This document shows, piece after piece, positions 26,109 through 35,895 of a DNA stretch of 64,000 bases. The stretch is from Granulosicoccus sp045106195 (lineage in GTDB: Bacteria > Pseudomonadota > Gammaproteobacteria > Granulosicoccales > Granulosicoccaceae), in the NCBI GenBank assembly GCA_045106195.1, contig JBGCEH010000008.1, positions 1 through 64,000 on the forward strand. The letters run 5' to 3'. The translations under genes were made by a program, and so were the position numbers. Positions within the stretch are counted from its first letter, which is position 1, and every line of letters begins with the position of its first letter. The notes beneath the pieces were generated by a model, which worked only from the letters and a program-made list of their open reading frames with translations, searched no databases and was not told where the DNA came from.

Positions 26109-27476
26109 TCATTGAACAGAGGTATCCAATACCTGTTCCAGAAGACTTAACCCCTCTTCGAGCTGAATGTCTGGAATTGTCAGAGGTGCAAGCAGACGAA
26201 TAGTGTTACCCCAGTATCCACAGGAAAGCAATACGAGCCCAAGCTCTTCAGCTTTGCTTGTCACCGCTTTCACAGCCTCCGCGTCAGGTTGATGGGAACC
26301 TCTTTCCGTGACCAGTTCAAACGCAACCATGGCACCCAGCCCGCGAATATCGCCGATGGGGCGTGAGGTATTTTTACTCTTGATGCGGTGAAGCGCTTCC
26401 AACATACGCGTCCCGATAAGCTCGGCCCGCTGGCATAACTGCTCCTCTTCGATGACATCAAGAACAGCAAGCGCTGCAGCGCACGCAACAGGATTTCCAC
26501 CATAGGTACCACCGAGTCCACCCGGGTCTACGGAATCCATAATGTGTGCCTTTCCGATAACACCGGATATCGGAAACCCTCCACCCAGGGCTTTTGCCAC
26601 AGGGATCAGATCGGGCTCAATATCGTAATGTTCAATGGCAAATACTTTGCCCGTTCGGGCAAAGCCGGATTGGACCTCGTCGGCCACCAGACAGATTCCA
26701 TGTTCGTCACAGATCTCTCTGAGTTTTTTCATGAATGACACAGGTGTCTGGTAGAAACCGCCCTCGCCTTGTACGGGTTCTATGACAATGGCCGCGATGT
26801 CATCCGGCGACATGTCCGCTTTGAAAATATTGTGCAGGGCCTTGAGGCTATCTTCTTCCGAGATTCCATGATGAGCTACAGGAAACGGCACATGATAGAT
26901 GCCGGGCAATACAGGCGTACCTTTGGGACGATAAGGCGCAGCTTTACCCGTCATTGACATAGTGAGTAGTGTTCTGCCATGAAAAGCACCCGTAAAAGTA
27001 ATCACACCGCCTCGTCCCGTGTGTGCTCGTGCTATTTTTACAGCGTTTTCAGTGGCTTCTGCCCCGGTTGTAAAAAGAACAGACTTGGCATTGTCTATCG
27101 GTGCCAAAGCATTCAGCCTTTCGGCCAGCTCGATATACACGTCATAGCCGATAACCTGGAATGCCACATGTGCGAAACGTTCTGACTGCCTGGCCGCCGC
27201 CTGCATTATTTTTTCATGGCGATGGCCAGTGTTGGTGACAGCGATTCCCGATCCGAAATCAATATAACGACGCCCCTCGACGTCCCAGATCTCAGCATTC
27301 TCGGCACGGTCCACGAACGAGCTAGAACCGGTGGCAACACCTCGCGGTACAGCGGCTGTACGACGGGCAAGCCAGTCGGCATTGAGCACGACCGCGTCGT
27401 GGCATCCGGGCATTGGCTCTACCTCAGTAGATGCACTGACAGTGCGCGTTGCGTGTTGGGTTGTTTCAACAGACAT
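26109..27476 (-). CDS. gabT: 4-aminobutyrate (GABA) aminotransferase
   Basis: 455-residue class III aminotransferase that moves the amino group of GABA to 2-oxoglutarate, giving succinate semialdehyde. It contains GSGIAVTNTGHRH, the cofactor block GAEATENAVKIAR, DEVQSGFARTGK, and the PLP lysine Lys295 (VAKALGGGFP). ATG at 27474-27476 with GAGGAGAG upstream is preferred to the longer ORF. Related diamine aminotransferases are possible, but gabD across the divergent regulator supports GABA. It probably reads on toward the amidase/decarboxylase genes. Confidence 0.87.
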   Translation of the reverse strand: MSVETTQHATRTVSASTEVEPMPGCHDAVVLNADWLARRTAAVPRGVATGSSSFVDRAENAEIWDVEGRRYIDFGSGIAVTNTGHRHEKIMQAAARQSERFAHVAFQVIGYDVYIELAERLNALAPIDNAKSVLFTTGAEATENAVKIARAHTGRGGVITFTGAFHGRTLLTMSMTGKAAPYRPKGTPVLPGIYHVPFPVAHHGISEEDSLKALHNIFKADMSPDDIAAIVIEPVQGEGGFYQTPVSFMKKLREICDEHGICLVADEVQSGFARTGKVFAIEHYDIEPDLIPVAKALGGGFPISGVIGKAHIMDSVDPGGLGGTYGGNPVACAAALAVLDVIEEEQLCQRAELIGTRMLEALHRIKSKNTSRPIGDIRGLGAMVAFELVTERGSHQPDAEAVKAVTSKAEELGLVLLSCGYWGNTIRLLAPLTIPDIQLEEGLSLLEQVLDTSVQ

Positions 27477-27566
27477 TGATGTGCAGCTCTCCTCAAACTG
27501 GCATTGTCGTCGTGAGAGACCTGTGCCAGCAAACGATAAAGCCACACATTAACATCGTTTAATATA

Positions 27567-27595
27567 TTGATCAATGCGTCTTATATAATGATCAA
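27567..27595. promoter_or_regulatory. Paired TGATCA operator and -10 box
   Basis: Two copies of the palindrome TGATCA (27568-27573 and 27589-27594) are spaced 21 bp centre to centre, two DNA turns, between gabT and the divergent regulator. A perfect TATAAT (27584-27589) overlaps the second. The stretch atataatgatca resembles the E. coli PuuR recognition sequence as I remember it (core atataatgaaca). Binding by the adjacent HTH-cupin protein is inferred. Confidence 0.5.
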
Positions 27596-27655
27596 CCGGT
27601 AACTCGGTGTAAACTCCGGCTTTAGTTGTTCAAATCGCAAGTGGAGGCAGGAAGG

Positions 27656-28237
27656 TTGAGCATTGACGTAGGATCACGCCTGAAACAGATTCGAAACGAA
27701 CATGGATTGTCGCAGCGCAAATTGGCCAGTCTTGCTGGTGTCACCAACGGTCTTATCTCTCTCATCGAGCAGAATAGAACCAGCCCGTCAATAGCCTCTC
27801 TTAAGCTCATCCTTGATGCATTTCCCATTACCTTTACTGCATTTTTTGATGTATCAGAAGACAATCCGGACAAGTTTGTCTTTCGCTCTGACGAGCTGCC
27901 CGAGATCAATCCGCTAAGGGTAACAACCGGTAACCAGACAGGTGATATTGCAGGAATTTCACTGCGACAGGTCGGCGGCGTTCACAAGCATCAGATTCAG
28001 ATGCTACATGAAACCTATGAGCCAGGCTCGGATACTGGTCAAGAGCTCTACAAGCACGAAGCAGAAGAAGCCGGGCTTGTCATCAGTGGGGAAATCGAGT
28101 TAACAGTCGGGAAAGAGACCGCTACCTTGAAAGCTGGCGACGGCTATATTTTCGACAGCCGCAAACCACACCGCTTCAGAAACACCGGCAAAAAGCGCTG
28201 CGTTATTGTGAGCGCCTGTACACCTCCCAGCTTTTAG
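27656..28237 (+). CDS. XRE-cupin transcriptional regulator (PuuR-like)
   Basis: 193 residues: N-terminal helix-turn-helix (about 5-60, LKQIRNEHGLSQRKLASLAGVTNGLISLIEQ) and a C-terminal cupin (about 110-185, HEAEEAGLVISGEIEL ... GDGYIFDSRKPHRFRN) that usually senses a small molecule. This is the architecture of PuuR, the putrescine-utilisation repressor. TTG at 27656 is taken as start because GGAGGCAGGAAGG sits directly upstream and the HTH begins at once; GTG at 27641 and TTG at 27626 are alternatives. It is divergent from gabT and convergent with gabD, so it likely controls both. Confidence 0.85.
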   Translation: MSIDVGSRLKQIRNEHGLSQRKLASLAGVTNGLISLIEQNRTSPSIASLKLILDAFPITFTAFFDVSEDNPDKFVFRSDELPEINPLRVTTGNQTGDIAGISLRQVGGVHKHQIQMLHETYEPGSDTGQELYKHEAEEAGLVISGEIELTVGKETATLKAGDGYIFDSRKPHRFRNTGKKRCVIVSACTPPSF

Positions 28238-28361
28238 TGATTCGTCGATTTAGATTAGTAACGAAGACGTCTGTATGTGTGGTTCTGAAAGGGCAGTTCA
28301 GAGCTGCAACGTAGAGACTCGGTATCGCTGCCATGACACGAATTTTCTCCTCACCCAGCTA

Positions 28362-28397
28362 GAATGACGTACGCCTTCGCGGGAATGACGTACGCCT
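28362..28397. repeat. 21-bp direct repeat with REP-like core
   Basis: gaatgacgtacgcct occurs at 28362-28376 and again at 28383-28397, separated by tcgcgg. The core gccttcgcgggaatgacg resembles half of the palindromic repeats seen near 6440 and 42380. It lies between the convergent regulator and gabD. No terminator T-run. Confidence 0.5.
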
Positions 28398-28414
28398 GTA
28401 TGTTCAGCAAAGTT

Positions 28415-29878
28415 TTACTGGCTAATCCCGCCCATGCACATGTATTTGATCTCTGTGTAGTCATCCAGACCGTATTTGGAACCTTCGCGCCCCTGACCAG
28501 ACTCCTTGACGCCACCGAAAGGTGCCATTGCGTTACTGACAATGCCTTCGTTGATTCCCACGATGCCATACTCAAGACCCTCTGCAACACGCCATACTCG
28601 GCCGACGTCGCGAGAATAGAAATAGCTGGCCAGACCAAATTCGGTATCGTTTGCCATGGCAATCGCCTCCTCTTCAGTCTTGAATCGGAACAACGGTGCG
28701 ACAGGGCCAAATATCTCTTCCCTGAACACGCGCATGCCGGTAGTAGCATTCAATAACACAGTGGGTTGAACAAAACGGGGACCCAGATCAGACGGCTTGC
28801 CTCCCGCTACCAATTGTGCGCCTTCGCTCACGGCATCCTCAACAAAGGCCATGACATCACTTGCTGCCTTGTCGGTAATCAGCGGCCCGATAGTAATACC
28901 GTCATCCATACCGTCACCAAGATTCAAAGCCCCTACCCGTTCAACAAGACGCTTTGCAAACTCATCGTATATTCCATCTTGAATCAAAAGTCGATTTGCA
29001 CAAACACAGGTTTGACCTGCGTTACGGTATTTACAAATCATGGCACCGTCGATTGCAGCATCAATGTCAGCATCGTCAAACACGATGAAAGGCGCATTGC
29101 CTCCGAGCTCCATGGACGTACGCTTCACGGTTTTAGAACATTCCTCCATCAGGAATTTGCCCACTTCAGTGGACCCGGTGAAGGTCAGTTTTCGCACTAT
29201 CGGGTGTCTGGTTAACTCAGCACCTATATCGGATGTCTTTCCGGTAACAATGTTGACAACCCCTTTGGGAATACCAGCTTCTTCTGCCAAAGCGATCATG
29301 GCATAGGCAGACAATGGGGTTGCATTTGCCGGCTTGCACACCACGGTGCAGCCTGCTGCGAGCGCTGGTGCAATCTTTCGGGCCAGCATGGCATTGGGGA
29401 AATTCCAAGGTGTTATGCACGCGACCACACCCACCGGTTGGCGGATGCAGACCACCCGCTTGTCCCCGTCTGGCGAGGGTATGACATCGCCGTACAGGCG
29501 TTTACCTTCCTCGGCAAACCACTCCATGTAACTGGCCCCATAACCAATTTCACCTCGTGATTCAGCCAGTGGTTTGCCTTGTTCGGCCGTCATAATGCAA
29601 GCTAGGTCTTCCTGGTTTGCCAGCATAAGGTCGTGCCATTTACGCAACAGCTTTGAGCGCTCCATAACAGAGGTCTTGCGCCAGGTTGTAAAGGCCACCT
29701 CAGCAGCCTCGATAGCTCTTCGCGTCTCGGCGGTACCGCAATTTGCCACTTGCGCAATTACAGTGCCGGTGGCGGGATTGTCTACGGCGATTGTCGATGC
29801 ATCGTCAGCGGGGCACCACTGACCGTCGATATAGGCGTCTGTTTTCCAGAGCGATGCGTTTTTTAGTTCAAGACTCAT
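28415..29878 (-). CDS. gabD: Succinate-semialdehyde dehydrogenase
   Basis: 487-residue NAD(P)-dependent aldehyde dehydrogenase that oxidises succinate semialdehyde to succinate, the step after GabT. It shows ITPWNFPNAMLARKIAPALAAG, the glycine motif FTGSTEVGK, catalytic Glu in MELGGNAPF and catalytic Cys in NAGQTCVCANR; the extra cysteine two residues on is typical of the GabD subgroup. It lies on the minus strand facing the regulator. The 225-bp gap upstream (29879-30103) shows no further gene. Confidence 0.9.
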   Translation of the reverse strand: MSLELKNASLWKTDAYIDGQWCPADDASTIAVDNPATGTVIAQVANCGTAETRRAIEAAEVAFTTWRKTSVMERSKLLRKWHDLMLANQEDLACIMTAEQGKPLAESRGEIGYGASYMEWFAEEGKRLYGDVIPSPDGDKRVVCIRQPVGVVACITPWNFPNAMLARKIAPALAAGCTVVCKPANATPLSAYAMIALAEEAGIPKGVVNIVTGKTSDIGAELTRHPIVRKLTFTGSTEVGKFLMEECSKTVKRTSMELGGNAPFIVFDDADIDAAIDGAMICKYRNAGQTCVCANRLLIQDGIYDEFAKRLVERVGALNLGDGMDDGITIGPLITDKAASDVMAFVEDAVSEGAQLVAGGKPSDLGPRFVQPTVLLNATTGMRVFREEIFGPVAPLFRFKTEEEAIAMANDTEFGLASYFYSRDVGRVWRVAEGLEYGIVGINEGIVSNAMAPFGGVKESGQGREGSKYGLDDYTEIKYMCMGGISQ

Positions 29879-30103
29879 GATGCGGGGTCTCCGGGAAGTA
29901 GGCTTAGGGCTGTTGGATCGCTAGTGTAATGCAAGCTCAGTATAAAGAGCCCCAGTCTGTAAAATTCATGCAAACGCTCAATTTAGTCCGTAAGGACTGG
30001 AGAATTCACGAATAGTGCAGCCTGGCTAGTTGATCAGCGATCAATGCGAATGGAATTGCCTTCTCAGACGAGATTGCCCATCAACCTCTCATACTAACCA
30101 ATG

Positions 30104-33100
30104 CTAGGGGGTTGCGGTCACAACACCACCCCATCCTTTCGTATCAGTCTCAGACTCCGTCGGCCGGTAGTTTCTAAATAATTTTGCCTGCGCAATAAAC
30201 AACGCTGGCACTGCCAGTATGAGAATCACCGTACCAAACAACACCCCGTATCCGATACTCACAGCTAATGGCACAAGGAACTGCGCCTGAACGCTGGTCT
30301 CCATAATGAGAGGATAAATGCCAAGAAAGGTTGTCACAGACGTCAGGAGAATTGGTCGAAATCGGTCTTTTGTTCCCTCTACCACGGCATTGCGCGTGCT
30401 GTAGCCCTTGGCAAGATACTCGTTGTAGAGATCCACCATAACCAGTGAGTTATTGATGACCACGCCTGACAAGCCAATAATTCCGAAGATCGATAACAAT
30501 CCAAGGGGAATTCCCACAATCATGTGCCCCGCCACCGCACCAATCAAGCCCAGAGGTATCGCCACCATGACAACGATTGGTTGCAGATAAGACTTGAAGA
30601 TCAATGCAAGCAGGGCAAAAATCACCAGCATGGCACCAGCAAACGCTTTGCCCAGCGCAGCGCCTGCATCTCCCTGGGTTCGTTGTTCACCACCAAACTC
30701 AATGATAAGACCCGGATATTTCGACGTCAGATCGGGAACAACATTCTCTCTGATGAAGGTATTAGCCTCCTGTGCGGTCAGGGTCGCAAAATCAACGTCC
30801 CCATTGATCGAGGTAATGGTCCGGCCGTCACGACGCAATATTTCGCTGGGGCTAGAGCCCTCACTAACGATAGCCACACTGTCCAGAGCCAGCCGCTCAC
30901 CGCCTCTTGCGATAATCCGTGTTGCCAGCAAATCCTCGATACCGGTACGCTGGTATTCGGGAAGTTTGACAAATACTCGCACGTCATCATCACCGCGTTG
31001 AATACGCGTGGCTTCAAAACCATTGAATGCATGACGTACTTGCAGCGCCAGATCGGTTAATGACAAGCCATACAACCGTGCCTCATCCTTCAACGCAAGC
31101 GTGTACTCGAGACGCCCTTGAGAGGCATCATCTCGCAAGTCATAAACACCCGGTAGACTTTCCAGGGCAAGATACACATCCTCCAGGACAGGCACGATAT
31201 CCTGGCCATCCGGTAACGATAGCTCCAGTGCTATCGGATCACCTGCATTGACAACCGATGCGCTGAGATTCAATCGTTTGAGCCCAGCCAGCTGTCCTAT
31301 ACGTTCACGCCACAAGGCTTCAAACTCACTTGTGCTGAATGTTCGAAGCTCTGGATCTGTCAATTTCACCAGCACATGAGCCACGGCACTGTTGGCATCT
31401 CCTGGCCCCCCATTCGGACCACTCACCATGGCCCCTTGCCCCACGATAAGTTGCACACCTTCGATGGCAGGCAATGTGCTGGCACCCACCTCGCTACTCG
31501 CACTTGCGCGAACGGTACCATAACGCTCATCTATCTCCCGACCCGCCTCAACAGCCGCTTGCTTGATGCGCTCTGCGACCAGTGCTGTTCTATCGAAGTT
31601 CGTCCCCTTGGCCATTTCAATATCGGCTGTCACGTAACTGCCTTCTATCGAAGGAAAGAAACTGAATTTTACATAGCCGAAACGCATCAAGCCTACGGTA
31701 AGAATCATCAGGGCAATGACAACAGCCAGAGGTATTGACCAGCGCTTACTTGAAAACCGCAATAAGGAATCCAGAGGCCCATCAATGAATCGACGTAACC
31801 AGGCATCGATAAATCCACGAATCCGGGCCAGCAGTCGTAACACCACATTGGGACGATAAGCGGGAGAGAAATCAATACCGGATAAATTACGCGGCAAAAT
31901 AAACAGAGACTGCAGAAGTGAAAGAAATAGGACTATGATGACGACCTTGGGAATGTCCCCGAGAAATTTGCCAAGAATGCCCGGCAACTGCAGTAGAGGC
32001 GTAAACGCGACAACAGTCGTCAATGCGGAGAATATGACGGGAACAGCCATGCGTTGCGCACCTTGCACAGCAGCCTCCATGCTTGACAATCCGTTTTCAC
32101 CATTCTTGTAGACGTTCTCGCCAATAACAATGGCGTTATCTACCACAATGCCGATGGCAAGTATGAATCCGAACAGCGAAATCATGTTGATCGACATTTC
32201 CAGTACACCCATGACGACAAAACTGGCAACGAATGACACACCAATACCAATCGATGCCCAGGCTGCAAGCCTGAAGTCCAGAAACAGGGTAAGACACAAC
32301 ATCACCAGCGCCATACCGATAACCGCGTTCTTGATCAGCAAGTCCATACGATTCTGCAGATCCTGCGCATCGTTTTGCCAAAGCGCGACATCTATACCCT
32401 GCGGCAAGGTATGCTGAAACTCCTCGTTTATGAACGTCTTTGCCTGAGCGACCAGTTCCAGTACCTGCTCTGAGCCAACTCGATAGACATTAACGGAAAC
32501 ACTTCGTTTTCCATTAAATCTGGCTTCAAGATCAAGCGCTTCAAAACCATCCACCACAGTTGCGATCTGCGACAGACGCACTTGACCGCCACGTGGGCTG
32601 TTGATCACTACGATGTCTTCAAAATCATCGCGCGTAAAATTTCTGCCAATGGTCCGCAACGGTATTTTCAACGTTGCAGAGTCAAGTGTGCCAGCAGGTA
32701 GCTCAATGGAGTTGGTCGCAATCGCATCGCCAACGTCCTGTAAAGTCAGATCATAGGCTTCCAGCTTTTCACGGTTGACTTCAATCGTGATCTGATCAGC
32801 ACGCGTATTGCCCAGTTGCACAAACGATACGCCAGGCAGTCTGGTCAAGTCATCCTTCAAGCGCTCGGCAGTGCTTTTCAAAACAGCTTCACTGGCATCA
32901 CCAAACACGGTAATTTCGAGCGCGCGTTCCGGTTGACTGGCCTGTACGACCGTGGGCGCTTGCGCATCATCCGGGAAAGTTGTGATGCGATCTATTTCGC
33001 TCTTAACCTCATCCAGAGTGGCAGCCACATCTTCACCTAACTGCAAGCTCAATTCTACGGAGCCGCGTCCTTCCACTGACGAGGAAGTGACCTCATCAAC

Positions 33101-33331
33101 ACCGTCGATACCCGACAACTGATCCTCAATGGGTCTGACAATGCTTTGCTCTATTTCTGTAGGCGATGCCCCTGGATAGACAACACTGACTTGTATCACC
33201 TCCAGAGAGAAATCTGGAAATGTTTTCTGAGTCAGGCCTGATGCACTGACCATCCCGGCCAGAACAACAATGGCGATAACAAGGTTAGCGGCAACCGGAT
33301 GCGTGGTAATCCAGCGAATGATCGTGTTCAT
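30104..33331 (-). CDS. RND efflux transporter permease
   Basis: 1075-residue inner-membrane proton-driven pump of the AcrB/MdtB superfamily. N-terminal helix (ITTHPVAANLVIAIVVLAGM) with periplasmic start TFPDFSLEVIQVSVVYPGASPTEIEQSI, helix 4 segment with ILAIGIVVDNAIVIGEN (proton-relay Asp), second half with PLGLIGAVAGH and the C-terminal helices. Duplicated topology of 2 x 6 membrane segments. Its start overlaps the adaptor stop by 4 bp. No outer-membrane channel gene is next to it, so a shared TolC would be needed. Substrate unknown. Confidence 0.93.
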   Translation of the reverse strand: MNTIIRWITTHPVAANLVIAIVVLAGMVSASGLTQKTFPDFSLEVIQVSVVYPGASPTEIEQSIVRPIEDQLSGIDGVDEVTSSSVEGRGSVELSLQLGEDVAATLDEVKSEIDRITTFPDDAQAPTVVQASQPERALEITVFGDASEAVLKSTAERLKDDLTRLPGVSFVQLGNTRADQITIEVNREKLEAYDLTLQDVGDAIATNSIELPAGTLDSATLKIPLRTIGRNFTRDDFEDIVVINSPRGGQVRLSQIATVVDGFEALDLEARFNGKRSVSVNVYRVGSEQVLELVAQAKTFINEEFQHTLPQGIDVALWQNDAQDLQNRMDLLIKNAVIGMALVMLCLTLFLDFRLAAWASIGIGVSFVASFVVMGVLEMSINMISLFGFILAIGIVVDNAIVIGENVYKNGENGLSSMEAAVQGAQRMAVPVIFSALTTVVAFTPLLQLPGILGKFLGDIPKVVIIVLFLSLLQSLFILPRNLSGIDFSPAYRPNVVLRLLARIRGFIDAWLRRFIDGPLDSLLRFSSKRWSIPLAVVIALMILTVGLMRFGYVKFSFFPSIEGSYVTADIEMAKGTNFDRTALVAERIKQAAVEAGREIDERYGTVRASASSEVGASTLPAIEGVQLIVGQGAMVSGPNGGPGDANSAVAHVLVKLTDPELRTFSTSEFEALWRERIGQLAGLKRLNLSASVVNAGDPIALELSLPDGQDIVPVLEDVYLALESLPGVYDLRDDASQGRLEYTLALKDEARLYGLSLTDLALQVRHAFNGFEATRIQRGDDDVRVFVKLPEYQRTGIEDLLATRIIARGGERLALDSVAIVSEGSSPSEILRRDGRTITSINGDVDFATLTAQEANTFIRENVVPDLTSKYPGLIIEFGGEQRTQGDAGAALGKAFAGAMLVIFALLALIFKSYLQPIVVMVAIPLGLIGAVAGHMIVGIPLGLLSIFGIIGLSGVVINNSLVMVDLYNEYLAKGYSTRNAVVEGTKDRFRPILLTSVTTFLGIYPLIMETSVQAQFLVPLAVSIGYGVLFGTVILILAVPALFIAQAKLFRNYRPTESETDTKGWGGVVTATP

Positions 33332-34524
33332 GGATTTAGCGTCAATGCGCCAAGAGGTACGGTGGCAGTTTGAACCGCCATACCGTCTACAGGAACATCA
33401 AGCGTGCTTGTTATCAGCTGAGAGCTGGCGCTCAACACATTGCGTGCTCTAACGTAGGCAATGCCGCTGTCAATATGTAGAACCTCGACGTCTTTTATAT
33501 CGAGCTTACCTCGCTGTGCTAACCAGATTGTGTCACCGGCTCTGAGTGCGCTGGCAGGCAATTGCAATACAGATGAATCCACTAGTCCATCGATAGTCAC
33601 TGTTGCATAGCTGTTCACCAATGCAGCCTCTGCCTTGTCATTGTCCAGTGTCACAGTGACATCGAGCAAGCGTGACTGACTGTCCAGCATGCCAGCAACT
33701 CGGGTTAGCGATGCGACCCACTCATGGCGTTGTCCGCCAAACTCGACGCTTACACGAGCGTTGTCAGAGCCAATACCCGACTGCCTACCAGCCCGATTCA
33801 TCGATAGTAACCCGGGAATCAGTACCGCCTCGTTTTCCGCCAGAGGAACGGTCACCTCCAGATTATCGTCGCTGTACAACTCGGCAACCGTAAAGCCTGC
33901 TGAAACTACATCACCGATTTCTGCCTGACGCGACATGACCCGCGCATCGAACGGTGCCAACACACGCATATGATCAAGACTGATTTCGGCCGATACCTGC
34001 GCCGACTCGGCACTTGCCAGCGCAGCAGAAAGCTCGGTTTGTTGTGCTTCGAGCTGATCCAGCTCATCCTGACTAATAACACCACGTCGCCTGAGTGAAC
34101 GGGATCGCTCCAATTGGGTATCGTTTAACGATAGTCGAGCCTGCGTGGACGCAATTTCTGATGTCCTGCGCGACAGTTCTGCCCGTGGCGCGCGATCATC
34201 AAGCTGAACCAGCACTTCACCTTGCCTGACGCGTCCAAGATTTATCAAAGCCGGGTGCAACGCCGTGATCCTTCCACTGGCCAGCGGAGCGACAGCCACC
34301 TGACGTACGGGTGCAATAAAGCCTGTACCCCTTACGGGTATGGGCCCGGAATGAAAAACCAGCGGCTGCGACTCGACCACGGCTACTGCGCGCACCACAG
34401 CAGATGGCTCTACCGGCTGTTGCAATGCTCGCATCGTCTGGAAACCGACAATTCCGGCGGCGATGATAAGTATTGTCACCACGGACCAGAATATGTCACC
34501 GAAAAGTGCTCGGTTTAATCTCAT
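33328..34524 (-). CDS. RND efflux periplasmic adaptor (membrane fusion protein)
   Basis: 398 residues: N-terminal membrane anchor (WSVVTILIIAAGIVGF), lipoyl half-motifs (ASGRITALHPALINLGRVRQGEVLVQLDD), an alpha-hairpin with Ala/Glu/Ser-rich heptads (about 105-180), second lipoyl half (VLAPFDARVMSRQAEIGDVVSAGF), then beta-barrel. It links the inner-membrane RND pump to an outer-membrane channel. Translationally coupled to the pump gene. Confidence 0.9.
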   Translation of the reverse strand: MRLNRALFGDIFWSVVTILIIAAGIVGFQTMRALQQPVEPSAVVRAVAVVESQPLVFHSGPIPVRGTGFIAPVRQVAVAPLASGRITALHPALINLGRVRQGEVLVQLDDRAPRAELSRRTSEIASTQARLSLNDTQLERSRSLRRRGVISQDELDQLEAQQTELSAALASAESAQVSAEISLDHMRVLAPFDARVMSRQAEIGDVVSAGFTVAELYSDDNLEVTVPLAENEAVLIPGLLSMNRAGRQSGIGSDNARVSVEFGGQRHEWVASLTRVAGMLDSQSRLLDVTVTLDNDKAEAALVNSYATVTIDGLVDSSVLQLPASALRAGDTIWLAQRGKLDIKDVEVLHIDSGIAYVRARNVLSASSQLITSTLDVPVDGMAVQTATVPLGALTLNP

Positions 34525-34581
34525 GTGATATCTCGGTTCAGGTAAAAAATCGGGCGGAAAGTCTGTAATCGGCCAAATAAT

Positions 34582-34597
34582 TTAATCATTTGATTAA
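34582..34597. promoter_or_regulatory. Perfect 16-bp palindrome upstream of the RND operon
   Basis: TTAATCA-TT-TGATTAA, 58 bp upstream of the adaptor start, in an AT-rich promoter-like region. Such palindromes are commonly bound by TetR- or MarR-type repressors, but no such gene is adjacent, so any regulator would be encoded elsewhere. Confidence 0.45.
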
Positions 34598-34902
34598 CAT
34601 TATCGGTTCTCGCTGAAGAAAATTCAACAGGAGAAGGTATACAGATGAGTAAAAATTGAAGAGTTCGAGCCTTTTAAACCACTGATAACGTCCAGTGGGG
34701 GTCTTAATAGTCTCACCTTGACGTATCGAATTTGCCACCCGATCTAGCAATTCAAGCAGGATATACTCCCGGTATATTCGAAAAACATGCCCGCACCGAT
34801 GCGTTCCCGCATATCGCTCGTTGACTTGAGCTCCAGCGCCGGGCTGAAGGCAATCCCCGGCAAACGACTCACAACCCCAAACTCATCCAATTCAAAATCC
34901 TC
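34598..34902. other. 305-bp gap before the FMN reductase
   Basis: Holds no convincing gene. A strong ribosome site (CAGGAGAAGG) precedes ATG at 34645, but the frame stops after four codons (MSKN). A 6-bp hairpin CCACTG/CAGTGG lies at 34679-34698. On the minus strand 34750-34890 has a short open frame of about 45 codons that could be a gene relic. Confidence 0.35.
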
Positions 34903-35472
34903 ATGTCCACTCTAAAAAAAGTTCTGGTATTCGCGGCAAGTAATAGCCGGGCATCAATCAACAAGCAGCTGGTAACACATGCGGCCGAGATCTTGAAGGA
35001 GGAGATCCACCCCACAGTTGATATCGACATTCTCGACCTCAATGATTTTGAAATGCCCATCTACAGCATCGACAGAGAAACCACCGACGGAATACCTGAA
35101 GCTGCCAGACAGTTCTATGCAGCCATAGGACAAGCTGACGCCCTGTTGATTTCCTATGCCGAACACAATGGTCTTTACACCGTGGCATTCAAGAATATTT
35201 TCGATTGGTGTTCCCGCATCGATAGAAATGTCTTTCAGGACAAACCCATGGTCATCATGGCAGCTTCACCCGGAGCCGGCGGTGGCGCCAATGTACTCAA
35301 GACAGCCTTGGAGGCAGCGAGCTACTTTGGTGCGGATATCAAAGGAAGCTTGTCGGTTGGGCGCTTTTCACAGACATTCAATTCTGACAGCGGCGAACTT
35401 GCCGACCCGCAACTTGCATCCGCGCTTCGCGAACAACTGAATCTGCTGCTACCCACAGTGGGATTCGAATAA
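34903..35472 (+). CDS. NADPH-dependent FMN reductase (flavodoxin-like)
   Basis: 189 residues of the FMN_red family (SsuE/ChrR/AzoR-like) in the cytoplasm. It begins VLVFAASNSRASINKQLV, the phosphate loop that binds FMN phosphate, and has YAEHNGLYTVAFKNIFDW and MAASPGAGGGANVL, both flavin-contact regions in the family. It can reduce quinones or supply reduced flavin; the partner is unknown, as no flavin-dependent oxygenase is adjacent. Confidence 0.87.
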   Translation: MSTLKKVLVFAASNSRASINKQLVTHAAEILKEEIHPTVDIDILDLNDFEMPIYSIDRETTDGIPEAARQFYAAIGQADALLISYAEHNGLYTVAFKNIFDWCSRIDRNVFQDKPMVIMAASPGAGGGANVLKTALEAASYFGADIKGSLSVGRFSQTFNSDSGELADPQLASALREQLNLLLPTVGFE

Positions 35473-35895
35473 AGGGGGTAACAAACAGGGCCCTGTAGTC
35501 TGCGTTCATTTGGCCTAAGGCAAATTTACACTCAGAGCAATTGTGACCTTAGCAACATCCAGAAGACCCACGGTTATCCCTGTTGTTTGCACGATCGGCG
35601 AAAGTTCAGTCATTGAGCAGCAGCACCTCATCCGCCAAACCCGAATAACGCGAGCAGCAACGGAACCTTACACGCGACGATGGGCAGCCCTGCTATGGCT
35701 ATTACCTTGCATCTGAACTTCATCAGTCCATTTACAGCGTCATTCAGGCTATTGACACTCATTGATTTTTGCTTGCATACCGATTGAATACTCAGAACTC
35801 TTCAACTTAAACCATGGTTCAAGTCAAGAGCTGATTTCTAACTGAACGGATCTCACAAGAATCAAACATGGTGTAAATCCGGGTCCACTAGCGGC
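35473..35895. other. 423-bp gap without a recognised gene
   Basis: Lies between the 3' ends of the FMN reductase and the LysR regulator (convergent genes). No ORF with a credible start, no tRNA and no clear terminator was seen. Confidence 0.5.

Noticed and set aside
34750..34890. Short minus-strand frame of about 45 codons upstream of the FMN reductase
   Set aside because: Too short, no start with a ribosome site and no family recognised; kept only as a possible relic.
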